64,000 nt of DNA, taken from NCBI RefSeq assembly GCF_007748035.1, contig NZ_CP036278.1, positions 1,178,001 to 1,242,000 on the forward strand, in the 5' to 3' direction. A program made the position numbers and the translations under genes. How positions within the stretch are numbered: the stretch's first letter is position 1; each line of letters starts with the position of its first letter. The notes under the pieces are model-generated. The model was not told the origin of the DNA. It saw only the letters and a list, made by a program, of their open reading frames with translations, and made no database searches. The stretch is from Aeoliella mucimassa. GTDB lineage: Bacteria; Planctomycetota; Planctomycetia; Pirellulales; Lacipirellulaceae. Positions 1 to 9,445 of this stretch are shown here, one piece after another.

Positions 1-64
1 CTGCCAGATGTCGTGTCGGGTACTGAGGTTGGGGACGATGTCGAAACACCAGAGGAGGATGCTA
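1..64 (-). pseudogene. 3'-terminal piece of the IS-interrupted matrixin/dockerin gene (runs off the window)
   Basis: If the IS630 element and one TA copy are removed, the reading frame of the fragment at 1225-2469 continues without a stop through these bases to the window edge. It adds a Ser/Thr/Pro-rich stretch beginning ASSSGVSTSSP. I infer that this is the continuation of the same gene, with its true stop outside the window. Such a low-complexity linker is common after dockerin-like repeats. The open frame over only about 20 codons is weak evidence alone, but the exact in-frame join supports it. Confidence 0.6.
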
Positions 65-1224
65 GTACGTCTTTCCTGAAATCCATTCCGCTGCTATATG
101 CTGCGGAATGAAAAAGCACATTGTTTGCCTGGACCACCAGGCCCGTGGAGGTTTGGAGCAGCTAGCACGCTCAGGCGCCCGCGCGGCGCAAGTGGTGCGT
201 CGCTGCCAGATATTATTGAAATCGGACTCGGGATGCACCGACGAAGAGATCGCCGAGCATGTGGGCTGCACGACGCGCAACGTCCGAGCCGTCCGAAAGC
301 GGTTCTGCGAAGAGGGCGTCCAGCGGGCGGTGTACGATGCGCCTCGCTCGGGCCGCCCCCCAGAGTTCACCAAGCGGCAGCAGCAACAGGTAATCGCCCT
401 GGCGTGCAGCGAGCCGCCCGAGGGACGGGCTCGCTGGACGCTGGAATTGTTGTGCGAGCACGCGGTGAAGGAAGGCTTCGTCGATTCGCTCAGCGTGACG
501 GAGGTCTCGCTGTGGCTCAAGGAACACGACCTGAAGCCGTGGCGAAAAAAACTTGGTGCGTGCCCAAGCTGAACGACGAGTTCTGTGAGCGGATGGAGGA
601 CGTCCTCGAGCAGTACGAGAAGCCGCTCGACCCGAACGAGCCGGTCGTCTGCCTCGACGAGCAGCCCTATCAGAGGGTCGACGACGCGCGGCCGCCCGAG
701 CCCGCGGCACCCGGCAAGATCGCGAAGCAGGACTACGAGTACCGCCGCTGCGGAACCTGCAGCGTGTTCGTGGCGGTCGAGCCGAAGGCGGGCAAGCGAT
801 TCGTTCAGGCCAAGCGTCACCGCAAGCGAGCCGACTTCGCCCGGTTCGTCCGCGACCTCTTGAAGCGCTATCCCGACGCAGAGCGGGTTCATCTGGTGAT
901 GGACAACCTCAACACGCACAACGAGAAGTCGTTGATCGAAACCTTTGGCGAGGAGGCGGCTCGGCCAATGCTGGAGCGGATTGTGTGGCATTTTACCCCC
1001 AAGCATGCCAGTTGGCTCAACATGGCCGAGATCGAAATCTCGGCCATACAGCGACAATGCCTGGGACGTCGGTTGGCTTCGCTCGACAAGGTTCAAAGCG
1101 AACTCTCCCACTGTTCACGCGACCGCAATCGGAAGAAAATCAAAATCAATTGGACCTTCCATCGAAAAGACGCCAAACGCGTCTTCCCTGAACTCTATAG
1201 GAAATGACTTCCGGGACGACGTAC
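65..1224 (+). mobile_element. IS630-family insertion sequence
   Basis: The element is about 1160 bp, normal for IS630. Imperfect terminal inverted repeats lie at 65-89 and 1200-1224, both beginning GTACGTC when read inward, with 19 of the first 25 bases matching. TA dinucleotides flank it at 63-64 and 1225-1226, as expected from the TA target duplication of this family. It carries one transposase in two overlapping frames. It sits in the 3' part of a minus-strand gene whose frame is restored when the element and one TA are removed. Confidence 0.92.
108..1207 (+). CDS. IS630-family transposase made by -1 frameshift (orfA/orfB)
   Basis: DDE transposase that cuts and pastes its element at TA sites. 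The first frame starts at ATG 108 and ends at 572. It holds the helix-turn-helix DNA-binding part (residues about 15-70, with GCTTRNVRAVRKRF). The catalytic half lies in the -1 frame and ends at TGA 1207. It shows the three acidic positions: LDE near the start of the half, MDN in HLVMDNLNTH, and the Glu in SWLNMAEIE. The two frames meet at a run of seven A (in CGAAAAAAACTT, about 543-554), a classic slippery site, so a fusion of about 366 residues is expected. The catalytic residues and both inverted repeats look intact, so the element may be active. A sequencing error in the A run is the alternative explanation. Confidence 0.9.
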
Positions 1225-2469
1225 TAGTACGGGGGGCGCCACCGGCGTGGCATCTAAACTCAAGGCCTCTAGGGCTGGTGGAGTCGGCATGCTGGCACCC
1301 AGGTTGTCGCGCCATACGGTGTAGTCGGCCAGGTTGACGATGCCATCGCCGTTGCCGTCGGCAAATAGATTGGTGGTACCGAATTCCGATTTCCAGAGCG
1401 AGTAGTCGTTCTCGTCGACGAGGCCGCTGTTGTCGTAATCGCCTGGCAGTTGCACCACGAGAGTAACCGTCGCAGGGGCTGAGGTCGATTGAAAGTTGTA
1501 AGCGGTGTACGTGAACTGATCGGTGCCGACGTATCCCTGTTCAGGCGCGTAATCAAACGTGCCATCCAGGTTGAAGGTCAACGTCCCATGCTGCACATTG
1601 GTGTCGACTAATGCTACCACCGCTTCGCCCGGCGCTGGAACGTCGTTCTCGAGTACACTCCGAGTCGACACCAGATGCTGAGGGACTGCGGATGTGGTCG
1701 GCAACGCATGGAACGTGTCGTTCATGGTTAGCGGCGGTTCGTTGCAACTCGCTTGAGGCCAGTACCAGCTCCACCAATTGCCCATCAGCAAGTCTGCCAA
1801 CTCATTGAGCGAAAGATTCGGCGGGGCGTTGGTGAGCGACTCAATCGCGCTATCCCACATGTAGAGATTGGATTTCGGCTCCGGTACTCCTGGATAGCAG
1901 AATAAATCGGGGTTGTCGGGGCACTGAAACGGATTGCCCGTGGGATCGCTCGGGTCGCCCACAAAGGGATCCGACAACCCGGTGCCGAGCAGGTTGTAAG
2001 AAATGGCGGGCAGATCAGTGGTTGCCAGCGAAATCGGACGGAACCTCGCTGTATAAGTGCCAGGGGCGAGCAGCACGGCCGACTCGCTACGTGTTTGCCC
2101 GGTTAAAGCAGCGACGCTCAACACCGCCTGCCCTTGATCGTCTTCGATGGTTGCGAGAATGGCAGTTGGAGTGGTCGTGGTCGACTCGCCAGTTTCCAAC
2201 ACAAAGTGAAATAGCTGAGGTCGACCAACATAGAGCGTTTGCTCGGTTTGCTCCACGGAATCACCAACGGTTCCGCTTGCCATCGACTGCAAGTTAGCGG
2301 AAGTTGCCGAGAACGAAACTGTCAGCTGGTAGTTACCTACCGAGAAGGGGCCGGCCGCTGATTCAGCGGCGACTTGAACCGCATAGTCGGCATCGGGTTC
2401 GACACCGGTGATCTGTACTTGTAGGGTACCTCCTCCATTGACGATCACTTCGGAGGGGACGAGTGAAAA
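1225..2469 (-). pseudogene. Middle piece of the IS-interrupted gene: cadherin-like domain plus dockerin-like repeat
   Basis: Minus-strand fragment of about 415 codons with no start codon of its own. The ATG at 2472 lies inside the IS110 end. It begins SLVPSEVIVNGG, in a pre-peptidase-like beta domain. Next is a tandem-95/cadherin-like module with the typical ENDV...LNLDGTFDYAPEQGYVGTD pattern (LNLD reads FNLD here). It then has two EF-hand-like dockerin motifs, DYDNSGLVDENDYSLWK and DGNGDGIVNLADYTVWRDNLG split by a linker. The dockerin form is typical of planctomycete secreted proteins. IS630 cuts it at 1225 and IS110 at about 2469. It is the direct continuation of the fragment at 3835-5319. 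Confidence 0.85.
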
Positions 2470-2569
2470 CATGGGAATCAGCCCGTTGCGTGCGTTGTCG
2501 CGTGCACCGGGGCGTGGTACACCGACGGACGGTTATTCGCCCGTCTCACCCCGACGCAAGGAGATTCCC

Positions 2570-3595
2570 ATGAAGTACGTTGGTGCCGATTTGCATAAGA
2601 AGACCGTTAGCCTGTGCGTGGTCGAATGGCACGACCACTCCACGCGAGTCGTCCAGCGAAAGCGACTACGCTGCGACGAGCCCGATCAGATCGGCGAGTT
2701 CCTCGCCTCGCTCGGGGAGTTTTGCATCACCGTCGAGGCGACCATCGGCTACGACTGGTTTGCGGCCCTGGCCGAACCGCTGGCCCGGCGGGTGGTGATC
2801 GCCCACCCCCATAAACTCCGCGTCATCGCCGACAGCACTCGCAAGAGCGACAAGATCGATGCCCAGACGCTGGCCGACTTTCTGGCTCACAACATGATCC
2901 CCGAAGCGTGGCGAGCCACGCCCCGCGTGCGGCAACATCGCTCGCTGATCCGCCGACGGCAGAAGGTGCAGAATCGCATCACCTCGATCAAGACCACGAT
3001 TCGCGCGCTATTGACCCGTTACAACGCCGACCGCCGCGACCTGTTCACTCGCATCGGGCGGAAGGCCCTCAGACAGTTTCAATTTCTCGACGAAGAACGG
3101 TGGCTCGTTGACGACCTGTTGGAAGACCTCGACCAGGCCCGGCACCACTTGGCGAACGTCGATTGCCGGTTGCGTGAGTTCGCCGAGCGGGCACCGCTGG
3201 CCGAACGCGAAGCCCGCGAGGTGTTGGCCACGCTTCCCGGCGCAGGTCCGGTGACCATCAACGTGCTACTGGCCGAGTTGGGCGACTGGCGACGGTTTAC
3301 TAGCGGCGATGCGGTGGTCGCCTTTGCGGGACTGTCGCCCGGGTTCCGCGAAAGCGATGGCCACCGCAAGGCCTTGGGCATCACCAAAGCGGGCTCGCCG
3401 CTGTTGCGGTGGGCGATGATTCAACTGGCCCACCGGGTCAAGCAATCGAGCAGCCGCTGGCGGACGACCTTCGAGCGATTAAGCCAACGCACCGGCAAGA
3501 AAAAGGCGACCTGTGCGATTGCCCGGCGACTGCTCTTGGTCGTCCACGCCATGCTCCGCGACGGACGAGCCTACCAGTTTGCCGCGGCCAAGTAG
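2570..3595 (+). CDS. IS110-family transposase (DEDD recombinase with serine domain)
   Basis: Protein of 341 residues. The ATG at 2570 is chosen over upstream in-frame codons because AAGGAG lies 6-7 bases before it, and because the protein then begins MKYVGADLHKKTVSLCVVEW, the standard N-terminal RuvC-like DEDD motif. Further acidic residues follow in ITVEATIGYDW and SDKIDAQTLADFL. The C-terminal transposase_20 domain includes LPGAGPVTINVLLAELGDW and the serine-bearing segment FAGLSPGFRESDG...GITKAGSPLLRW. In this family an RNA-guided recombinase joins element and target. Length and motifs are complete, so activity is plausible. Confidence 0.94.
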   Translation: MKYVGADLHKKTVSLCVVEWHDHSTRVVQRKRLRCDEPDQIGEFLASLGEFCITVEATIGYDWFAALAEPLARRVVIAHPHKLRVIADSTRKSDKIDAQTLADFLAHNMIPEAWRATPRVRQHRSLIRRRQKVQNRITSIKTTIRALLTRYNADRRDLFTRIGRKALRQFQFLDEERWLVDDLLEDLDQARHHLANVDCRLREFAERAPLAEREAREVLATLPGAGPVTINVLLAELGDWRRFTSGDAVVAFAGLSPGFRESDGHRKALGITKAGSPLLRWAMIQLAHRVKQSSSRWRTTFERLSQRTGKKKATCAIARRLLLVVHAMLRDGRAYQFAAAK

Positions 3596-3833
3596 CCATC
3601 CACGAACGAACCGACCGTAAGCCAGGATGATCTCGATATAGAGAATGCCGGCGGAGAGCGACTCCGATCGGCGCACGAGTGAATGGGACATTCTTCGCCG
3701 ACGTTTTTATGGGACACTTGCCAACGGAGTGGCGGGTGATCACCGCATAGATGTTTGAGCACGGACGGCAGGTCCGATGACTCGCATACCCCAGCGGTCT
3801 TGGTTCAACGAAATAAAACATCCGACAATAGGA
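3596..3833 (+). ncRNA. Candidate bridge RNA region of the IS110 element
   Basis: This is the 3' non-coding end of the element, without any convincing ORF. It contains several short stem-loops, for example CGGAG/CTCCG near 3653-3667 and CGGAC/GTCCG near 3763-3778. IS110-family elements are known to express a structured bridge RNA from a non-coding end, and in IS1111-like members this is the 3' end. The position and structure potential are seen; the RNA itself is inferred. The guide loops could not be assigned by eye. Confidence 0.4.
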
Positions 3834-3834
3834 G

Positions 3835-5319
3835 AAAATGATGATCCCCTAAGAAACCACGCTTGACAAAGATTCCCATAGATTCTCTATCCTCGGTGAA
3901 TACGGTCACCTGCGGAACAAGACCACCAGCATCCAACGACCGGACCGACACGGTCATCACGTTGAGCAGCCCGATATCCGACGGCGGCGACTTGATGCTG
4001 TAAACGTCCGCATCGCTCGCGTCCGAGATGCTGGCAAACGTCTCGTAGCGGGTCCCTTCTGCGAAGCCGAGCGTGGTCTCTAGCTCCACGCCTTCGGCCA
4101 GATGGTCGTCGGTGTGATCGTCTTCGTTCAGGTGATCGTCGTCGTCCGAGTCGAAGAAGGTTGTCAACTCGTCTTGCGACAGGGAACGATACGTTCCCGA
4201 CATTAGGTCGTCGATCAGCGACTGATCTACCAAGTTCCTATCGTCGAACGTGATCGAGAGCGAGTATCCACCAATGGCGAAGATGTCTTGAGTTGCCGCG
4301 TCGACTCTTACGTAGTATTCCTGATCGCTCGAAACCGAGGGGAGCTGGGCATTTAGTAAGGCCCCGCCGACCAAGTTGGAAGTCGTCTGGAGTAGTTGAT
4401 GCTCATTCGCGTTGTAAACCGTGAGCTCTGGTTGCAGCAGGCTGATGCCTTGTGTCTTGAGCTGAACGGACATGCTGCCTTGGTAGTCGCCAGGCACCTT
4501 GATCACAAAATAATCTTGATCGGCCAGCGTGGTCAGGTCGCCATACACGATGGTCGGCCCGGTGCCTTCGGCAGCGCCGTAGGCCTCGGCCGGATTCAGA
4601 TGCGTGGCATTGGCAAACGAATCGTTATCGCCAGCGGAGGAACCTCCTTCTCTGCTATGATTCTCATAAGCATCGTCGACGCGCACGCCATGCAGGTTCT
4701 GGAGATTTGCGATGTCGGTGGCGGTGGGCGATAGCACTTGCGGCGTAACATGGCTGTGAAGTGGCGACAGCGGCTCGGCACTGTCGGCCAGCCCAAACAC
4801 GTTGCCCGCTTCGTGCATGGCCACTGCCAGCACATCGTCGATGGATTGATAGTCGAACTGAGTGTTGAAAATAACGTCGGTCAGCCAACTTCCCGAACCG
4901 AGGTTGTTGATCGGCACCGAAACCGCACCGACCTCGGGCGACAGGGCCGATGTGCCGATGCGGATGTCGCCAAAGCGGCTGTCGTGCTGACTGGCAGCTG
5001 GCACGCCGAAGGGTTGCCCTCCGTCATCGACCAACCCAATGTCGGCGTTCGTGTGAATCGCCCAGGTTTGGAAGGCCCGCAGGATGGCTTCTTGCCAGTC
5101 GGCCGTCGGGGCGATGGAATCAAAAGTGGCTTGGAGCGTGCTCGTCTCCCGGCCAACCTGGGTGCCATCGGGTGTGAAGCTGAGCGTAAAGTGGGGATCG
5201 ACCCCCACGAGTCCCCCGCTAGCATCCAACACGACCCGCGGCTCCAGTCGCTCGCACGACAATCGCTTGCGGCGAACCGTGCTGCGAGAGTTGTCGGAGG
5301 CTTTCGAGTAAGACCACAC
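3835..5319 (-). pseudogene. 5' piece of the IS-interrupted gene: matrixin-like secreted metalloprotease
   Basis: About 495 codons from an ATG at 5319. The N-terminus has the planctomycete secretion signature RLSCERLEPRVVLDAS (residues about 19-34). A matrixin-like domain follows, with the zinc-site helix AVAMHEAGNVFGLADS around residues 165-180. The canonical second His is Asn and the third is Asp, so zinc binding is doubtful. Next come beta domains of the pre-peptidase C-terminal type (DYFVIKVPGDYQGSMSV). An acidic Asp/His-rich linker of about 30 residues is also present. The frame runs into the IS110 element and would end at 3805 within it. The protein was probably exported and possibly surface-attached. 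Promoter and start appear undamaged, so a truncated product may still be made. Confidence 0.85.
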
Positions 5320-5476
5320 AGGCTATTGAACCGCAAGAGTAGGGTGATGTGACCAGCTAAGTGTACTGGCAGGGTGCTAGGCAAGGAGTAGCGAAAAGCA
5401 AGGCGGACGCCCGCCACGAAAACTTCAAGATTCAAGCCATACTATAATCTCTCTGTCGGCTCGCTCCACCATCGAA

Positions 5477-8400
5477 TCAATGTTCCGTATCGGCGGCTGT
5501 ATTCTGGTCGGGCGGTGGTTTGTTGAGATCGCGTTTCACTTCGCCAAGTGCCTGGTAGGCCGACATCAGCTGTTGATACGACTTTGTGTTCCGTAGAGTC
5601 GCGAGATCTGCATCGGTTCCAGCACGATACAGCAGGTGCAGGTCGAGATCGAACGCACGACTCAATAATGCGACTCCCTGGTCGATGGTCGTGGGATCGC
5701 TACCTGCCATAAGCGAGTAGGCGCAGGCTGCTTGGAAGAGAATAACCGGCTCGCGACTCAAGTTCAGGGCATCCTCGATATCATTGCGGGCTTTCTCGTT
5801 CTGTTTCAGTCGGGCGTATAGCACTGCTCGTCCGATCATCGCGTTGGCATTCTCAGGTTCAATGGCCAGCCACTCGTTGAGCGCGGCAAGGGCGTCTTCC
5901 GGTTGATTCAATCGATCCGCGGTGACATGCACCACATTCTTCCAGGCGTCAACCGATTTCGGATTCCGCGCCAGCGCGGTGCGGAAGTCGGCCAAAGCTG
6001 CCTGAGGATTGGTATCGAGTTGGGCGATCCCGCGAGCAATCCAGCCAGTCTCGTCGACCGGAACCAGAGCGACACCGGCCAACCGATCGGCCTCGGCACC
6101 CACGGTGTCTCCCATCTGCTGCTTCACTCGCGAGCGGAGAAGTAGCGCACGTGGCGGTGCCTCGTTGGTATCGATGGCTGCGGTCAAATCAGCAACAGAC
6201 GCTGAAAGATTGCCTGCTGCTTCGTAGCACAACGCGCTATTGAGCAGGGCGGAGACCAACTTGGGCTGGCGGGCGAGGATCGCATCAAAATCCTCCAACC
6301 CCTGCAGTGGTTGCCCGCGCTGTAATCGGCAAAGACCACGGTGGAACTGCGCGACATACGAACGCGGTTCCAGTGCCATGGCCGTGGAGAATGCCGCCTC
6401 GACGTCGGCCAGTTCGCCAAGTCCTACGAGTGCGTTGCCAAGCAGCAGCCAGACCACCGGATCGGTCGGGTGAAGTTCGCGAAGTTGCTTTAATCGCGCT
6501 GCCGCTTCGCTATAGTGATGCTCGGCCAGCAGTTGTTGGGCGGTTAAGTAGTCGTCGAGAGGCCCCTCGGAAACCATGGAGAGATCGCTGGGAAGCGACG
6601 ATTCCTGCCCCATCAGTTCCGCAATCGTATGCTTTTGGGAGGCGATCGCGTAGGAGTCGGCGCCTACGATCGAAGCCGCCAAGCGGTTATGCTGCATCGC
6701 CCTCTCGAGCCAGCGGTTGGCCATCTCCGGTCGCGTCGCGTCCTGGGACAGGATTCGCTCCGCCCTTGCTTGCAGGTAAAACACTTCCGCCAGATACTCG
6801 TCCAACTGGTGTTGAACGTCGCTGGAGAGCAGCTTGTAATCACGGGAAGTTTGCCACGATTCAACGGCGGAATCTAGAACCATGTCGGTCGCCTGCTCGG
6901 CGACTTGCAATCCTTCGATCAGCAAATCGCGATCGCTATCGGGTAAGCTTAACGCCATGCGAACCGGCGGGAGCGAGTCGCGGAACTCGGCGAAATGCTG
7001 CCGGGCTTCCAGCTGTGACAATTGATTCGCCCGGGCGATCCACAATCCCGCAAACACCGCGGCCAGAAGCAGTCCCAACACGCCCGCGGTGGTGGCCGAC
7101 ATCAGTTTCGGGTGCCGACGCCGCCATTTAGCAGCCCGCTCCACAAGCGAAGGATTGCTAGCGTACAGTAGCGGAAGGTCGCTCAGTTGTCGCGAAAGGT
7201 CTTCGGCCAGGTGATCGGCCGATTGATAACGATCCTCTGAGCGCGGCGCGAGACACTTACTGACAATCGCGTCGACCGAGGGAGTAACCGCAGGCTGAAT
7301 GTTTCGTAAGCTGGCAAGAGGTGACCTGCGGTCGGCGATGCAGCCATCGACCACCTGCTCGAAATCCCCTTTTCGATCGGCAAAGGGCCGCGCGGCCGCC
7401 AGCAGTTCGTAGAGTATGACCCCGAGCGAATAAATGTCGGCCTGGTGATCCACGTCACCGCCGTGACGCACCGCTTGCAGGTGTTCGGGCGCCATGTAAG
7501 GAAGCGTTCCGCCAATCGTGAGCGAGGCCAATCCGTTCACCGCGGCATCGTCCGACAGATTGAAATCGAGCAGCATCGGCCGCCCATCGTCGGCTATCAG
7601 GATGTTCGCTGGTTTCAAGTCGCGGTGGACGATCCCCCGTACGTGGGCGTGACTCAATCCGATGGCGACATCGCGCACTACTTGCAACGCCGGCGCTGTG
7701 GATACCGTGCTCGCCTGAGTCGCGGTGGACTCTGTTCGCGAATCGGACGAAGCCAACGGTTCGATCGATGGCGTTACTCCCACAATCGTATCCTCGTGGT
7801 GGCGGGCAATCGTGCTTTGCAGGGCCAATGCAATCGAGTCAGGCGTCGCTGTGTTCGAGCTATCGCTAGTAATGTGGGCCAAGGTCCGCTCGCCGAGAAA
7901 CGGCATGCAAACAGCAACCAGTCCATCCGCTTCGTGAACCGAATAGATCGGCACGATGTTCGTATGCTGCAAGCGGGCGAGATGCTCCGGTTCCAGCGAA
8001 CGCCGCCGCGAGAGTTTCAGCACCACCGGCCTGCGAGCCAGATCGTTTTGTTCGGCCAGAAACACTCGGGCAAAAGCCCCACGGCCGATCTCTCGTACAA
8101 GTCGAAAGCCGGCGAAGTCGTCGCCGGCTGCGGGATAGTCGCTGTCGAAGTCGCTTGCAGGTTCCGATGACTCGAGCCCAACTGTGCTAGCTGAGTGACC
8201 AATGATGGGCCAATCGCTGGTGTCGACGCCATACTCCTCTTCGTACGCGGCGGCAGTTATCGGCTCGCCGGCTTGCAAACGCAGGCGGAACTCCTCAAAG
8301 GCAACTTGCGACAACGTTAGCGTGTCGCTGAACAAGCGGGGGGCAATCTCTTGGTAGTCAGCAAGTCGCTTGGCTGCTCCCTCATTCCAGCAGTACTCGA

Positions 8401-8575
8401 GGTCGACACGTATCAGTTCGGCCGCGGCCTGTGGGTAGATCGGGTCGTCGGCTGCAGGGAGGAAGTCTTCCAAGCGAACGACCTGCGAATCGCGGCGCGC
8501 CTGCTCGAAACGATCGATGATCGTATCGACCGCAGTCCAGTCGTCGTCCGCGGAAGTAGGGGAAGTCGTTGTCAT
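5477..8575 (-). CDS. Ser/Thr protein kinase with TPR repeats, membrane-anchored
   Basis: Protein of 1032 residues. An N-terminal helical region of about 150 residues precedes the kinase domain. That domain has the glycine loop IGRGAFARVF near 163-172, the lysine in VVLKLS near 187 and the catalytic HRDLKPANIL near 317. The metal-binding loop is DFN rather than DFG. A single membrane helix near residues 490-512 (TAGVLGLLLAAVFAGLWIA) is followed by a long C-terminal set of TPR helices. So a cytoplasmic kinase would sense or bind partners through an extracytoplasmic TPR part. The gene follows the ECF sigma gene with no spacer: TAG of sigma abuts the kinase ATG. The two are probably one signalling unit, as often seen in planctomycetes. 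Confidence 0.95.
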   Translation of the reverse strand: MTTTSPTSADDDWTAVDTIIDRFEQARRDSQVVRLEDFLPAADDPIYPQAAAELIRVDLEYCWNEGAAKRLADYQEIAPRLFSDTLTLSQVAFEEFRLRLQAGEPITAAAYEEEYGVDTSDWPIIGHSASTVGLESSEPASDFDSDYPAAGDDFAGFRLVREIGRGAFARVFLAEQNDLARRPVVLKLSRRRSLEPEHLARLQHTNIVPIYSVHEADGLVAVCMPFLGERTLAHITSDSSNTATPDSIALALQSTIARHHEDTIVGVTPSIEPLASSDSRTESTATQASTVSTAPALQVVRDVAIGLSHAHVRGIVHRDLKPANILIADDGRPMLLDFNLSDDAAVNGLASLTIGGTLPYMAPEHLQAVRHGGDVDHQADIYSLGVILYELLAAARPFADRKGDFEQVVDGCIADRRSPLASLRNIQPAVTPSVDAIVSKCLAPRSEDRYQSADHLAEDLSRQLSDLPLLYASNPSLVERAAKWRRRHPKLMSATTAGVLGLLLAAVFAGLWIARANQLSQLEARQHFAEFRDSLPPVRMALSLPDSDRDLLIEGLQVAEQATDMVLDSAVESWQTSRDYKLLSSDVQHQLDEYLAEVFYLQARAERILSQDATRPEMANRWLERAMQHNRLAASIVGADSYAIASQKHTIAELMGQESSLPSDLSMVSEGPLDDYLTAQQLLAEHHYSEAAARLKQLRELHPTDPVVWLLLGNALVGLGELADVEAAFSTAMALEPRSYVAQFHRGLCRLQRGQPLQGLEDFDAILARQPKLVSALLNSALCYEAAGNLSASVADLTAAIDTNEAPPRALLLRSRVKQQMGDTVGAEADRLAGVALVPVDETGWIARGIAQLDTNPQAALADFRTALARNPKSVDAWKNVVHVTADRLNQPEDALAALNEWLAIEPENANAMIGRAVLYARLKQNEKARNDIEDALNLSREPVILFQAACAYSLMAGSDPTTIDQGVALLSRAFDLDLHLLYRAGTDADLATLRNTKSYQQLMSAYQALGEVKRDLNKPPPDQNTAADTEH

Positions 8576-9217
8576 CTAGGTAGACTCCGCATCGATTAAT
8601 CGTCGCAGTCGCTCACGGAATTGTTGCAGCGTACGCTCGATCGTCCGCTTGGCCCGACCTGTCTTGGTCGCAATCTCGCCAATCTCAAAACCTTCGATTC
8701 GCAATTCCACGATCTGCCGATTCGACTCTGGCATGCCATGAATCAACTCGTCCACCACCTGACGCAGGCTTTCGTAGGCCAGGTGATCGTCGGGCGCGGG
8801 GGCGGTGTGGCCGGCGTCCGATTCTTCTACCGACCATGTTTTGCCGACGTCGCGTTTTTGGGCGCGGTGGTGCACGGCCAAGTCTCGTACTTTGTGTAGC
8901 GACAAAACTAGCAGCAACCGCCACAATTCTTCGCCAGGCGGAACATCGTAGTATCCGGCCGCCGCGCGGCGGAAGAAGGTGCGAAACACCGATTGCACGA
9001 CATCTTCGGGGTCGAAACGGGACTTCAAGTCGACCCCTGTTTGCTTCGCTGCCAGGGCCTGGAGCCGTCGGGCGTAGCGAGTGTAAATCTCGGTTGCAGC
9101 GTCCTGCTCGCCTCGCTGGAATCTCCGCAGCAACGAACTATCGGTGGTCGTGCTCGTCGGCGGCATCGGCGATGAATCTTCTGAAGGCATATCGAGGGGC
9201 ATTGGCTGCGGTGCCAT
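8576..9217 (-). CDS. ECF-type RNA polymerase sigma factor
   Basis: Protein of 213 residues. Region 2 lies at about residues 28-100, with SLLRRFQRGEQDAATEIYTR and DPEDVVQSVFRTFFRR. Region 4 is C-terminal, with the helix-turn-helix in LRIEGFEIGEIATKTGRAKR and a terminal RTLQQFRERLRRL. This is the planctomycete ECF form that is genetically linked to Ser/Thr kinases. The first 25 residues are Met/Pro/Ser-rich and may not belong, since internal Met codons exist at residues 6 and 10. No Shine-Dalgarno motif is visible before 9217. Its role is to direct RNA polymerase to a stress or signal regulon; the adjoining kinase is the likely controller. Confidence 0.93.
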   Translation of the reverse strand: MAPQPMPLDMPSEDSSPMPPTSTTTDSSLLRRFQRGEQDAATEIYTRYARRLQALAAKQTGVDLKSRFDPEDVVQSVFRTFFRRAAAGYYDVPPGEELWRLLLVLSLHKVRDLAVHHRAQKRDVGKTWSVEESDAGHTAPAPDDHLAYESLRQVVDELIHGMPESNRQIVELRIEGFEIGEIATKTGRAKRTIERTLQQFRERLRRLIDAEST

Positions 9218-9445
9218 ATAAGGAGGAGCGGAATCCCTGCATTCTAAACGCCAAGAAGTTTGGGGAAAAACGTGATTTCACCAAAACCTCTCGTTCCTCA
9301 CCATTTTATGGCGGTTCTTCAGTCCGCAATCCCCTATGCCGGGTAAGCCTGTTGATGCTTGGTGCGGCCGCTTTGCGAACTAGTTCCCACCTTGCTTTTG
9401 CGATGAACTCACCTGCTCCCAGTTAGAAATCAAGGAAATCCCCTC

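Larger units (their letters stand above)
2469..3838 (+). mobile_element. IS110-family insertion sequence
   Basis: The element is about 1.37 kb and has no obvious terminal inverted repeats, as is usual in IS110. Both junctions carry the pentamer GAAAA (2465-2469 and 3834-3838), which blurs the exact ends by a few bases. The host gene rejoins in frame if three of the A residues are counted as duplicated. It codes for one transposase with about 100 bp before it and about 240 bp after it. The longer 3' non-coding end matches the arrangement of the IS1111 subgroup. Confidence 0.85.

Noticed and set aside
62-1111. Minus-strand frame covering the IS630 element
   Set aside because: It is antisense to the transposase and crosses its inverted repeat; no sensible protein.
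4738-5352. Plus-strand frame opposite the matrixin-like gene
   Set aside because: Shadow of the real gene, which has the N-terminal LEPR-type motif and domain order.
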